A stretch of DNA of 64,000 nt, taken from NCBI GenBank assembly GCA_907165275.2, contig OU015675.1, positions 327,501-391,500 on the forward strand, in the 5' to 3' direction. Position 1 is the first letter of the stretch. The number at the start of each line of letters is the position of its first letter. This document shows positions 24,886-35,250 of the stretch, piece by piece. The translations under genes and the position numbers were made by a program. This stretch comes from Zygaena filipendulae (lineage: Eukaryota > Arthropoda > Insecta > Lepidoptera > Zygaenidae). The notes below the pieces were generated by a model. The model saw nothing but the letters and a program-made list of their open reading frames with translations, searched no databases and was not told the origin of the DNA.

Positions 24886-25024
24886 ATTGGAGAGGCCTAT
24901 GTTCAGCAGTGGACTGCTTTAGGCTGGTGATGATGATGATGATGATGTACAAGCGTTCTCAATACTAGGGGGCCAGGCCGATTTTTAATAAAGCTCCAAA
25001 AACGTGGCGTTGAATGTGTTAACG

Positions 25025-25029
25025 TGGGC
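25025..25029. repeat. Target-site duplication, left (TGGGC)
   Basis: Perfect 5-bp match to 30685-30689. The joined flanks (GTTAACG, then TGGGC, then GAAACCGCGGG) read as the 3' part of a Helitron, so that was the target. Confidence 0.8.
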
Positions 25030-26076
25030 TGTCGCGCACAGCGCGATTTGCCATGTAGCGGTTGGTTTGTATCGACACTAATTATCGTACTGTCAATCTA
25101 TATTTTGTGGTGTGGCAACACTTTGCTTATGCTTCAACAAAAGTGTGGGTAGAGGGACATACAAGCGCGGGATGACCGCGACCGCGTGGAATAGACAATA
25201 TCTAAACAAGCAGCGTAAGGTGAAGTCGTCCAGCTCGGAGTGTAAAAGGAAAGCACTGGATTGACGAATAAAGGGCAGGACGATCGGGACCGCGCGGATA
25301 AGAGGCAATGCCGGAAAAGGTAGCGTAAGGTGAGGTCGTCCGGCCCGAAGTAAGTTACAAAGGCACTGGGTGAGTCGTCACTAATATTATAGTGTAGTCG
25401 ACATTCTAATACAATAGATTCAGAGAATGGTGAAGCGACTGACTAGTCACTAGGAAACTCCATAATCTATAATAAGTTCAATCTTGCAGTACAATGTACA
25501 TTTGGTAGTCAAGGACATTGAACTGGGAGCCCCAGGCTCAAATGGGTGTGTACTGGAAGCACACAGGCGAATCATTGTAAGGTCGTCTACAAGAAGTTGG
25601 GAATGGGCAGGACTAAGGGGAAGGAGGAGGTCCTCGTGGGGGCACAGCCCCCATGTCCGACTGGTGTCAGGAAAGGTAAAAGAAACCTTGATTTACGGCA
25701 TGCACGCAGGCTCGAGACAGACTTGAGATTGCAGGGTAAATCGGAATAAGGTAAGACACCAGGACACGATCAGACGTGTTCAGATCGGAGCTGTAGACGA
25801 CCAGGGAGGGTCACTACTCACTCTGGGTAGACCAGACCCTCATGACAGAACAATGCGAAGCCACATGGATTAGAGATCATAACGTAAAGCTCACATTGAA
25901 GAGATGATACATGATTTCTTAGTGACTGGTTGGTCGTCTCATCATTATATTACCATGCTTTACATTTCATGGATTGTGCGAGATTATTAGATATATAGAT
26001 ATTTGTCGTCCGTGTAAACCTGTACTTAAAGTGAATTCAGGCAAACATAACTCAGGATAGTGCAGACGGCACGACA
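25030..26076 (+). repeat. 5' LTR
   Basis: Starts TGTCGCGCAC, ends GGCACGACA. It contains two related about 110-bp segments ending in GTAAGGTGARGTCGTCC. Short frames inside are identical in both LTRs only because the LTRs are near-identical; they are not genes. Confidence 0.85.
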
Positions 26077-26079
26077 AAA

Positions 26080-26097
26080 TGGTGGAGGTACTGGGAT
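26080..26097 (+). other. Candidate primer-binding site
   Basis: TGGTGGAGGTACTGGGAT, starting with TGG three bases after the 5' LTR, as expected for annealing to a tRNA 3' end. I cannot assign the tRNA. Confidence 0.4.
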
Positions 26098-27545
26098 ATG
26101 ACATGGGAAGCCAGATTCGTTCTGGCTCTTCCTTGTTAAATTTCCCTCTATTTTAATCTTTTTTGTATTTGTGTTTGTTTGAGTTTTTATTTGACTTTTC
26201 TTTGTCTCAGTCAAAGATGGGTAACTACTCATAAAACCATTTACTTATTAAACTACCTTCCTCTTTTATGTTTTTAATATGTTCTGTGTACAGAGGTTGT
26301 GCTTGTATTAATTTTATTGAAGGTAGATGATATATTTTTCCTTGCATATGATTAACAAATTAAGGCTAGCCGCATACTTGTAAGTAACCATACCTTAACT
26401 TCTACATCGACTAAACTTCTTGTAAATTCCACACAACTATGGGTTTTTTCTTGTCAAACAACTATCATGTTGATAGTATGCGCAAGTTCTATGATCACAA
26501 GTACATTTCCTATAAAACTTATGAAACACAACAAATAGTTGTTCAAATAAAAATTGTATGTATGAGCCAGGCCTAAAGGAACAATAGTTACAAAAGGTAT
26601 ACTGTTCTCTATTTGTCTATTTTTTCTAAGGGATGTATCGAGATATCGGAATAGTATCACCGGTAAACCATATGAATTTATCAACTTTTATTTTTGTAAA
26701 GAAGACTAATTATGTCTCTTGATAGATTATTTTATTTTGGCTATTGTGTTAAGTTTTGTTGTTTGTTTTGCGAATCATAGATTATTATAACGTAGTAATG
26801 AATAAGTAAAACAACAATTTAACATAACGGTAACGGTACATATCGGTTTCTAGGGTATACAACAAAGATAAAATATAATATAAGTACTATGTTGTATGCA
26901 CTATGCAGATTTCGGCAAAGCTTGTGCTTTTGTAATAATTGCGCAGTTAAGTTCAAGCGTCAGTAAAAGTTAATTTTCTGGTTTAACGTGAAGTGTTTAA
27001 AATACTATACCTAGGTGATCGGTTTGGTCGTTTAGTCGTGAAGGCGTGACAAACGAACAAACGAGCTCACTTGCGCATTATAATATTAGTAAGGATAGTA
27101 GCGAGAGTATATCATTCTACAAGGTGATTTTTTGCGAATTTCTAATGTAGTCGGTCGTGGGGTATCGAATATCGAAGCTTGTTCGATACCGATAGAAAAG
27201 TATCGGTACTTAGTAGTTAGTACTTACTCTTATCGAATCGATCCAATTTTCGTAGTACAATTTGGAATAAAATAAATGAAAGCAACAAGATGTATACTTT
27301 GAAATTGACGTTATGGCTACTCAATTAGCCGCCGCCACCGGCGCCGCAGCGCGATGCGCTCGTCATTTTTCGTACACAGCCGTAGGTAGGTATTTACGAA
27401 GGTTACAATGTACCTACAGCTGATCGAGGTCTTTCACTCCGCTGTAAAATCACCGACATCACCGACCAACATCATCGATGCGCGAGGCCCCTTGATAATA
27501 TTATTACAAATAGACAGTATATACATAGATATTTTGGTGATTAAA

Positions 27546-27568
27546 AGACGAAAAAAGAAAAAAAAAAG

Positions 27569-27597
<29 letters not shown>
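27546..27597 (+). repeat. Poly-A / purine-rich run
   Basis: About 50 bases of A with scattered G inside the LTR element, perhaps the tail of a retroposed insert. Confidence 0.6.
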
Positions 27598-27600
<3 letters not shown>

Positions 27601-27928
27601 AATGTCGTTCTATTATTGATACCTACTGAACTACAAAATTTTTTGCGCAATAATTATGATACAATGGCCCTGAGTTCTTAAAAAAGAAGAAGAAACCTAC
27701 TGGACTATAAACAGTACTATATTGCGACAGACCCTTTTTTTCTGTTCGGGAGGGCCGCAGGCATGCGGCCAGGATATTATTGCTCGTGAGAGAAGTCCTG
27801 AATGCGGAAAGCCAGGATATGAGTATAGACGAGATGGAAGCTCAATGACAATGGATGGACAATGACATCGCTTTATCTATCTGGAGATAATGTAACGTAT
27901 TACGTAAGTGTTAACTTATAAGGGTATA

Positions 27929-28175
27929 CAATGGCCCGCTGATCTAGAGGTTCCGGGTTCGATTCCCGGTGAGGATGCACTTAGTGTGATGGACATAGGG
28001 TTCCACTTTCCAGTGTGGGTGTGTTTATATATCTATAGTATAATATATATGTAATCCTATGTAGTATGTGCCACGTTTGCTTGGTTTCCACGATACAAGC
28101 TAATAATGGCTTACTGTGGGATCGAGTAGATCTGTGTGTTGTGAAGTGGTTTATTATTACATATTATTATTATCT
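27929..28175 (+). mobile_element. tRNA-related SINE, 5'-truncated
   Basis: A pol III B-box GGTTCGATTCC at 27956-27966, followed by the family body GGTTCCACTTTCCAGTGTGG ... TTTGCTTGGTTTCCACGATA ... GATCTGTGTGTTGTGAAGTG also seen in reverse at 33425-33690. The A-box part is not clear. Confidence 0.65.
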
Positions 28176-28254
28176 GTATGTTGACCATAAGTGTATGATA
28201 TGTGGAAAGATGAGGAAACTGTTGAAACTTAATATTATTTTCCTTTGCGTATAG

Positions 28255-28735
28255 TTCAATAGACATTGGACTGGGGAGCCCGGAGCACCCATGTATTTGA
28301 AGTGTGATCAGGAAACACACGGGCACGGTCGACCGATGCCCAAGTAAATTGAAGGTGCATAGCCATTAAAAGTCAGTATACTGCAAACGAATACGAGTAC
28401 TCGACATGGATTTGCAACCATGCAAGGGTAACTAGAGATGGAAAGGCACCCGGTAAAACCGAATCATGAATGTATGTGGCACAGCCACAAGCAAGAGGCA
28501 AGACCTCACCGTTAAAGTATATGAATGTATGTGGCATAGCCACAAGCAAGAGGCAAGACCTCTCCGTTAAAGTATACCTATGAATAATTCTAATAGGAGT
28601 GGAATAAATCTGGTCGACTCATGCTAATGCTAAAAGTGTATCATATTATATCCTCATATATCTTCACATTAATATGAACTCAGAGTAAAGTATATCTCAC
28701 ACTATTGCATTAAATCTCTTTCTGCTCTGGGAGTG
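28255..28735 (+). repeat. Diverged LTR-like sequence with a 55-bp tandem duplication
   Basis: GACATTGGACTGGGGAGCCC ... GAAACACACGGGCACGGTCG resembles the LTR interior near 25516-25570. Units 28466-28520 and 28521-28575 (ATGAATGTATGTGGCAYAGCC ...) are tandem copies with few differences. Confidence 0.5.
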
Positions 28736-28810
28736 TCGCGCAAAGCGCGAGATGTCATGCGAAACAACTGAGAATTCTAACATTACCTATGTGCAACACT
28801 GTTATTTAGT
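28736..28810 (+). repeat. Second LTR-start-like sequence inside the element
   Basis: TTAAATCTCTTTCTGCTCTGGGAG then TGTCGCGCAAAGCGCGAG closely matches the junction at 29613-29660 that opens the 3' LTR, so an older related element was captured or is nested here. Confidence 0.5.
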
Positions 28811-28964
28811 TTGTACCCACATAGCCATGTAATAAATTAAAATCCCTCGCAATCGTTGGCGTGTCAGTGGCATGCCAGACGAGCTCTTCTTGGTAGCTAG
28901 TCACTCTGCTCGACTTGAGTGATCGTAAGAATTGTTCTATTTCTATTGTAATGTGCGATTGTTT

Positions 28965-29110
28965 GTTTGTTTGTATACTTTATTGAGCATAAACAAAGTT
29001 TTTACAAGTTGATAAAATCAAAACAAATAGGTAATTTATGCTCAAAGGCGGACTTATCCCGCGAGGGGATTTCTTCCAGTCAACCTTTGAAAAAATCGAA
29101 TGGAATTGAA
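28965..29110 (-). mobile_element. LINE 3' tail fragment (tail family D)
   Basis: TTTGTTTGTTTGTATACTTT, ATTGAGCATAAACAAAGTTTT and AATTTATGCTCAAAGGCGG look like a retroposon 3' end in reverse, with a short tail at the left. Clade not determined. Confidence 0.35.
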
Positions 29111-29639
29111 GAAAACATTGGCGGGAGAAGAGATAAATAGAAAGGAGGTTGACAAACATAAAAATAATGGTTCGATAGAATCAAGACGGGATAAAAAAGG
29201 AAAGGAAATAAAAGAAAAGTTGTAAGAAAAGTTGTTGATAAGAAAAAATAAGGAAGGCATAATATATAACAATATAAATAAAATACATATCTGCATATAC
29301 AGTAATATATCAATACATATAAACTAATATACTACATATAAACTATAATTGTAATTATTGATGAGTGGTAGTATACAGAGCTCCGAATGCTGTGCAGGAC
29401 GTATTCAAGGCGAGGCTCTTTTTACGTTGGTCATTAAAAGTGTCGCGACCGAAAAACGCGCGCGCCGAGTGGGTCTCCATAGCGAGAGGCGCTCGGCGCC
29501 CTCCTGCGCCTGTAAGAAATGCGCACCCTACACCATAGTAGATACACCTCTGACTGCAATTCGAACCAGAGAGAAAATCCTGGAGTGGCCCCGTCACCTG
29601 CTCACACTTTTGCATTAAACCTCTTTCTGCTTTTGGGAG

Positions 29640-30684
29640 TGTCGCGCACAGCGCGATTTGCCATGTAGCGGTTGGTTTGTATCGACACTAATTATCGTAC
29701 TGTCAATCTATATTTTGTGGTGTGGCAACACTTTGCTTATGCTTCAACAAAAGTGTGGGTAGAGGGACATACAAGCGCGGGATGACCGCGACCGCGTGGA
29801 ATAGACAATATCTAAACAAGCAGCGTAAGGTGAAGTCGTCCAGCTCGGAGTGTAAAAGGAAAGCACTGGATTGACGAATAAAGGGCAGGACGATCGGGAC
29901 CGCGCGGATAAGAGGCAATGCCGGAAAAGGTAGCGTAAGGTGAGGTCGTCCGGCCCGAAGTAAGTTACAAAGGCACTGGGTGAGTCGTCACTAATATTAT
30001 AGTGTAGTCGACATTCTAATACAATAGATTCAGAGAATGGTGAAGCGACTGACTAGTCACTAGGAAACTCCATAATCTATAATAAGTTCAATCTTGCAGT
30101 ACAATGTACATTTGGTAGTCAAGGACATTGAACTGGGAGCCCCAGGCTCAAATGGGTGTGTACTGGAAGCACACAGGCGAATCATTGTAAGGTCGTCTAC
30201 AAGAAGTTGGGAATGGGCAGGACTAAGGGGAAGGAGGAGGTCCTCGTGGGGGCACAGCCCCCATGTCCGACTGGTGTCAGGAAAGGTAAAAGAAACCTTG
30301 ATTTACGGCATGCACGCAGGCTCGAGACAGACTTGAGCTTGCAGGGTAAATCGGAATAAGGTAAGACACCAGGACACGATCAGACGTGTTCAGATCGGAG
30401 CTGTAGACGACCAGGGAGGGTCACTACTCACTCTGGGTAGACCAGACCCTCATGACAGAACAATGCGAAGCCACATGGATTAGAGATCATAACGTAAAGC
30501 TCACATTGAAGAGATGATACATGATTTCTTAGTGACTGGTTGGTCGTCTCATCATTATATTACCATGCTTTACATTTCATGGATTGTGCGAGATTATATT
30601 ATATAGATATTTGTCGTCCGTGTAAACCTGTACTTAAAGTGAATTCAGGCAAACATAACTCAGGATAGTGCAGACGGCACGACA
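29640..30684 (+). repeat. 3' LTR
   Basis: Same sequence as 25030-26076 apart from a substitution near 30337 (A to C) and a small indel in ATTATATTATATAG near 30600. Confidence 0.85.
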
Positions 30685-30689
30685 TGGGC
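30685..30689. repeat. Target-site duplication, right (TGGGC)
   Basis: Right copy, followed by GAAACCGCGGGAAGCAACTAG, the remainder of the Helitron target. Confidence 0.8.
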
Positions 30690-30892
30690 GAAACCGCGGG
30701 AAGCAACTAGTATACATATTATTTGACAAAAAAGCAAACAAAAATGTATTAATTCTTGCATCGTTTCTAAAAAGATATAGTTGGGTCGAACCAAACTTAT
30801 TGTACGTGTGTTTTAGCGAATCGCGCCCGTCGCACGTTCGTTGAATTAGCAAAGTGAGCATGTCGTTGCCTAGTTTTAATTTTATTTATATA

Positions 30893-31060
30893 CTAGCTAT
30901 TCCCCGCGGTTTTACACTCGATAATTTCAAAATTACCTCGGAAAAAAGTAAACCTATATTAACATAATAAACTATATGTATGCTAAATTTCATTAAAATC
31001 CATTCAGCGGTGTTTCGTGGTTTAGTAACAGACATCCAAACATACAAACCTTAACATTTA
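30893..31060 (-). mobile_element. Helitron-like element
   Basis: CTAGCTATTCCCCGCGGTTT ... AAATTTCATTAAAATCCATT ... ACATACAAACCTTAACATTT in reverse orientation. Confidence 0.6.
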
Positions 31061-31067
31061 GAGCTAG

Positions 31068-31266
31068 TCCTACTAATATTATAAATGTGAAAGTGTGGAT
31101 GTTTGGATGTTTGTAACTCAATCACGCAAAAACGGCTGAACGGATTTGGATGAAATTTGGCATGCACATTGTCAGGGGTACAGAGAAGGACATCGGTTAC
31201 TTTTTATCCCGGAATTCCCGCGGAAACGCCGAAATTACCGCGGGTGAAACCACGCGGCGCAGCTAG
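31068..31266 (+). mobile_element. Helitron-like element, full length
   Basis: TCCTACTAATATTATAAATG to GCGGCGCAGCTAG before T; 199 bp, near-identical to 2269-2467. Confidence 0.75.
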
Positions 31267-31309
31267 TAATTAATAAAAATTAAATAATGCTATGTCTGAT
31301 CTGTTTATA

Positions 31310-31493
31310 AAAAAGCGAAAATCCATTCACCGCTGTCTGTCTGTCCCTATGTATGCTTAGATCATTGAAACTACGCAATGGATTTTACGCGGTTTTCACC
31401 AATAGATAGAGGAAGGCTTGTCTCTCGCTAGCTAGGCTCTACATTTTATTCTAGAATTCTTGCGGGAATTCCGAAATTAAGGGGGACAGCTAG
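31310..31493 (+). mobile_element. Helitron-like element, fourth subfamily
   Basis: AAAATCCATTCACCGCTGTC ... CAATGGATTTTACGCGGTTT ... GGGGGACAGCTAG before T. Ends about 270 bp upstream of gene 1; reverse copies at 33160-33365 and 61165-61360. Confidence 0.6.
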
Positions 31494-31710
31494 TCTATTA
31501 TAAAATTAAATACATGGGAAAGAACAACATCAAAATTTTATTAAGTAATTGAATGTTAATTAGAACCAATAGATATAAAAAAAACATTAGTTCTCTACAA
31601 ATGAATGATTTTTTTTCTCCATTAGGTACTTAATGCAAAAATCAGCATCTTAATAAGCAAAAATCTTGTTTCATTGCTGCGGATTGTGACAATCCCAAGG
31701 CAACATTATA

Positions 31711-31745
31711 ATATATAAGGCTTATTCATCATTGTCACAGTGCAT
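31711..31745 (+). promoter_or_regulatory. Core promoter of gene 1 (TATA plus initiator region)
   Basis: ATATATAAGG at 31711-31720 is followed about 25 bp later by GTCACAGTGC, a position and sequence compatible with an insect initiator. This would leave a 5' leader of roughly 20-25 bases before the ATG at 31763. The TATA-like motif is seen directly; the start site is inferred. Confidence 0.55.
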
Positions 31746-31762
31746 TCCTACTGATACGTACC

Positions 31763-32983
31763 ATGAAGATTTATTTCCTGCTTCTAATTGCGGGCTGGGC
31801 GGGTCTAGCTTTGGCCGACGACACTTGCAACCGCAACATAGACGATGATGTCCTCAAAGCCATTGTGAGTTTCCAAACTAAACTATGCAAGTTGGTCGCT
31901 AACTTTAACCGGAACCGATTCGTCATTTCCCCATATGGAGTGTATCTAGAACTAGCTGCGATGGGAGAGGGAGCCACTGGCGATTCACAGAAGGAAATCT
32001 TCACCGCCCTTCAGCTACCAGAAGAGAAATGTCTGCGGGATAAATATTATGAGTACATCCGTGACGCCGAGTTGCAAATACCCAAGTTGACGTCGTTCAA
32101 TTCATATTTTGGAAGTCGTTTCTTGGCTATTGATGAGGGATATAATGTCAACGGAACGTGGGCCGAAGACGTACGCAAACACGGACTCCTGGACTACGTG
32201 TCGTTGCCGTTGAAACGTGACCCGGGAGCAGCTTTTGAAAAGCTCAACCTCATAACCTTCAACCCATTGGCGGGTCAAAATTTAAACCTGCAAGGAAACT
32301 CTTTGATCGACGCAGCGAACTACCACGTCACCTGGCAAACTGAATTCCCACTGAACAAAATCGAATACGACGCCAAATTCTACAGCGAGAGAGGGCAAGA
32401 GATCGCCACTGTGAACCTTATGCGTTACAAGAAACGGGTCAAAATGGCATTCTTGGAGAAATACTTCGCTAAAGCATTGGCACTGCCAATCGGTGAAGAC
32501 GGAAGGTATTACATGGTCTTTATGCTTAACATAGGTTACAATTTACTAGAGCAAACCATATATAGAATGGATGATGATATCGTGAACGATATTATTGATA
32601 ATCTGAAGCAAAGTAAGATACCGATTGACATCGCTATACCCGAATTCACAGCGAAATCCAGCGACGTCTCGTTGAAGTCTATTTTGGAGGACATGGGCGT
32701 GAAGAAACTGTGGAGTGAACCTGAGGCTTCGGAACTGGTTTCCAACCCACCAACGGTTCCGACCACGTTCTACCAACAGGTACAACTTCACATCGGCTCT
32801 AGAGGATTATCACAATATTTTGAGGAGGAGTCCGATGGAGGCGATTCTGGTTTGGAAGAAGTTTTGACTGATGAGTTCATAGCAAACAGACCGTTCCTGT
32901 ACGCTTTGATCGACTCCAAAACCAAGATATGCATCTTTTCTGGTGGTTACGGCGGCCCGGATTCTAAGTACGAACATTTTTGA
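31763..32983 (+). CDS. Secreted serpin-fold protein, probably non-inhibitory (array gene 1)
   Basis: Single-exon frame of 406 residues. Residues 1-18 form a signal peptide (hydrophobic core, ending ALA before DDTC). The serpin helix-B signature is at about 52-72 (RFVISPYGVYLELAAMGEGA), strand 3A at about 182-196, and the serpin C-terminal block at 371-397 (FIANRPFLYALID ... IFSGGYGGP). This order and length match the SERPIN family (Pfam PF00079). The segment where the reactive-centre loop should be (about 341-370) is acidic and Gly/Ser-rich and lacks the hinge EEGTEAAAAT-type pattern, so protease trapping by strand insertion is unlikely (inference). The sequon N130-G-T is shared with the other members. 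Cys22, Cys90 and Cys390 align with cysteines of the minus-strand genes. The start is favoured by the signal peptide and by a TATA-like box about 45-50 bp upstream. AATAAA lies at 33097-33102. It is one of the two most diverged members and is extended at the C-terminus (DSKYEHF). Confidence 0.93.
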   Translation: MKIYFLLLIAGWAGLALADDTCNRNIDDDVLKAIVSFQTKLCKLVANFNRNRFVISPYGVYLELAAMGEGATGDSQKEIFTALQLPEEKCLRDKYYEYIRDAELQIPKLTSFNSYFGSRFLAIDEGYNVNGTWAEDVRKHGLLDYVSLPLKRDPGAAFEKLNLITFNPLAGQNLNLQGNSLIDAANYHVTWQTEFPLNKIEYDAKFYSERGQEIATVNLMRYKKRVKMAFLEKYFAKALALPIGEDGRYYMVFMLNIGYNLLEQTIYRMDDDIVNDIIDNLKQSKIPIDIAIPEFTAKSSDVSLKSILEDMGVKKLWSEPEASELVSNPPTVPTTFYQQVQLHIGSRGLSQYFEEESDGGDSGLEEVLTDEFIANRPFLYALIDSKTKICIFSGGYGGPDSKYEHF

Positions 32984-33096
32984 AAATATCTACAAAATGC
33001 AATTCATCAAAGCGGTTTTTAAACGCAAAATTATTATTATTTAATAATCATTTTTCTTTTTGTAAAATACAGTTAGGTTTTACAATCCATGTGGTA

Positions 33097-33102
33097 AATA
33101 AA
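33097..33102 (+). other. Polyadenylation signal of gene 1
   Basis: AATAAA 114 bp after the stop codon of gene 1, in AT-rich sequence; the only canonical hexamer before the next repeat begins. Confidence 0.6.
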
Positions 33103-33159
33103 AATTAAATAATTCCAAGAAAATTTTTTTATAGATTTTTTTATATTTTGTTTTAATAC

Positions 33160-33365
33160 TAGCTGTCCCCCCACCAGTTTTCACTCGCGGTAATTTTGAA
33201 GTTCCCGCGGGGATTCCAGGATATAACATAAATATGAACCTTCCTCATGGTATATACCTATTGGTGAAAACCGCATGAAAATCCGTTGCGTAGTTTTAAA
33301 GATCTAAGCATTAGGGACAGACAGACAGACAGACAGCGGGAAGCGACTTTGTTTCATACTATGTC
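33160..33365 (-). mobile_element. Helitron-like element, fourth subfamily
   Basis: CTAGCTGTCCCCCCACCAGT ... GGTGAAAACCGCATGAAAAT ... ACAGACAGACAGACAGACAG, beginning about 60 bp after the gene 1 polyadenylation signal. Confidence 0.6.
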
Positions 33366-33424
33366 GTGATAGAATGCTACAGCAATAATTCACGAGGATT
33401 ACCTACAGCTCATTTATAACATAA

Positions 33425-33690
33425 TATAATCCACTTCACAACACACAGATCTACTTGATCCCACACTAGCTATGAGCTTGTGTCGTGGAAACCAAGCAAA
33501 CGCGGTATATACTACACATATTATTACATACTGTATATTATACTATAGACATATGTATATATATATGCCCAGACTGGAAAATAAAATCCTGTGTTCATCA
33601 CATAAAGTCCACCCCCACCGGGAATCAAACCCGCAACCTCTTGATTAGCGGGCAGGCATGGTGACCTACTGCGCCAATCGGGTCGTCAAT
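33425..33690 (-). mobile_element. tRNA-related SINE, near full length
   Basis: On the minus strand: A-box TGGCGCAGTAGG (33666-33677), B-box GGTTTGATTCC (33621-33631), then the body TTTTCCAGTCTGGGCATATA ... TTTGCTTGGTTTCCACGACA ... GATCTGTGTGTTGTGAAGTG. It is not a tRNA gene: there is no closed cloverleaf and the body continues. Confidence 0.7.
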
Positions 33691-33695
33691 ATAAT

Positions 33696-34013
33696 GGGCA
33701 TGTGGACAAATTTTTATTTTTTAGTCCGTCTTGTAGATTATAAAAAATATACACGTATTTTATTCTTTTTTTACGTAATCAAAAAATAACGGCGATATAT
33801 CGAGTTGAAATTTCGCATGACGTCACTATTCGGGCAGTTTGTATGGCGGTTTTATCGCTTAGTGACGTTACGACCCACTCACCCTAAACTTTAATGCGCT
33901 TTATCTTTGTGTATTTTCATTTATTTGAAAAAAAAAATACGTGTCTAATGATTTTCAATTTTCTAAATGACGGACGAATTAGAATTTTGATTTTCAAAAG
34001 TTGTCCACATCCC
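33696..34013. mobile_element. MITE-1 copy, complete ends
   Basis: GGGCATGTGGACAAATTTTT then TTAGTCCGTC; right end GACGGACGAATTAG ... TGTCCACATCCC. It abuts the SINE. The second TGACGTCA is mutated to TGACGTTA. Confidence 0.75.
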
Positions 34014-35129
34014 TATTGGACGATTCGCTGCAGCTGCTAAATCCGGTAAACGACGAGAATCTTGGAAACCGTTCTTGATAGATTTCATCCGCGTCACTGA
34101 CCCAGTGGCTAGCGTAGGTACGTCACTAGCACCCGGTGCGGATCCCAAAGGCGTCCTCTTATTTTTGCAACTGACAATAAAAATATTGGGGCATGATAAA
34201 AACGGTTCTCTTATTGAATAAGCTGGTGGACGAAAAAGCGGCTCCCCGCTTTTTCATCCGCATGAATATCGGAACTCCCTCGGGAACTCCAAAAAAGTTT
34301 TCCATAACACTCAAGAAGAGTAGGTATGTATAGCTTCCCATTACAAAAAATTAGTTAGGCCATTTTGATACTATTATACAATAATTATAGGTTTTTGGTT
34401 CGGTGTTCTCCGTACACTGGCAAAAAATTCACATCTCTTCGGAAACTATGTATTTGCTCCTATCAACGTTTCAGGCGTTAATATTGTGGACAAACAAACG
34501 CACGCCGCGCCGCGCAGGGATAAGACGAAATTACAAAGAACTTTTCATTACTCATGCTCGGAAAGTAGGTCTGAAGTTGCCTGAGAAGCGGGTTGAAAGT
34601 AGCCCTTTTCAGCCCTAGGGAGAATCGCTTTCAACTGACAACTGTCAAATTATTAAAAAAAAACTAGGTCTATTTTCACATTTCTATTGAACCATGTTTC
34701 AACTTTCTATACAGCCAGCGCGATGTAAAATTGAAATAACGTAAAGTTTAAGTAGGTATTAATTAAAATAAAATCACTCACTTTTTCTTAAGCTAATTCC
34801 TATTTATATTTTTTTATTTTCTTTAATTAATACTTAATAATTAAAGAAAATATTTTTTTTAGGTCGCCACAATGTAAATAAAAAATACTGGCTGAATAGC
34901 TAGCCGGCCAAAGAAAAAGAAATAGGTGGGAAAGTGTCAAGCGACTATCCGATCTTCACTCATTTTTTCTTTAGCTAATTCCTATTTTTATTTTGACTTT
35001 CCTTGCATTCGTAATGAAAAGCACAGTGTTACCCTCGGGAGAAAGTAACTTATTTAGTGCCTCGAACTATTGGCCAAACCCCGTCTCGGCACTAAATGAG
35101 TTACTTTCACCCCTTGGATAACAATGTAC
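34014..35129. other. No gene seen
   Basis: A Helitron scrap at about 34235-34300, a hairpin at 34816-34850 (ATTTTCTTTAATTA / TAATTAAAGAAAAT) and a direct repeat of TTTTTCTTWAGCTAATTCC at about 34780 and 34962. Confidence 0.45.
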
Positions 35130-35250
35130 TATTGAGAGGTTACCTTGAAAATATTGCCTCTAGCAAAAGGCCGTATTTTGCTCTGTCTTTTCTTTTTATT
35201 TTATTTGTCTTATTTTTTCTGTTTCTTTGGGGCAATAAAGTATCTTCATG
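35130..35250 (+). mobile_element. LINE 3' tail fragment (tail family C)
   Basis: GAGGTTACCTTGAAAATATT ... AGCAAAAGGCCGTATTTTGC ... TTGGGGCAATAAAGTATC; same family as 9225-9358. Confidence 0.5.

Larger units (their letters stand above)
24069..24950 (+). pseudogene. RTE-clade LINE, C-terminal tail of reverse transcriptase, interrupted
   Basis: The frame from about 24069 reads RAMLGVSLRDRIRN ... RISKLKWAGHIIRR ... VLEWRPRIGKRSVRRPHARW ... WRAI, which is the conserved C-terminal tail of RTE-clade endonuclease/reverse transcriptases. It is broken by MITE-1 at 24366 and resumes at 24886 with GEAYVQQWTALGW, a stop, and a (TGA)n tail typical of RTE 3' ends. The endonuclease and catalytic reverse transcriptase parts are absent, so it is a dead 5'-truncated copy. 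Confidence 0.8.
25030..30684 (+). mobile_element. Non-autonomous LTR retrotransposon, complete ends
   Basis: Two direct repeats of 1047 and 1045 bp (25030-26076, 29640-30684) begin TGTCG and end CGACA, and TGGGC flanks both outer edges. I see about one substitution and one small indel between them, so the insertion is young. The 3.56-kb interior has no gag, protease, reverse transcriptase or integrase frame. It instead holds a Helitron scrap (27010-27095), a poly-A/purine run, a SINE, diverged LTR-like sequence and a LINE tail. This fits a large non-autonomous derivative mobilised in trans (inference). Superfamily cannot be decided without coding sequence. The + strand is chosen from the candidate primer site after the left LTR. 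Confidence 0.85.

Noticed and set aside
25093..25749. Short frames present twice (again at 29703-30359)
   Set aside because: They recur only because they lie in the two LTRs; no start context or domains.
28466..28575. CRISPR-like direct repeats
   Set aside because: Just two adjacent 55-bp units without spacers in a eukaryotic mobile element.
33601..33690. Possible tRNA gene (A- and B-box)
   Set aside because: No complete cloverleaf, and the sequence continues into a shared SINE body with other copies at 27929 and 46371.
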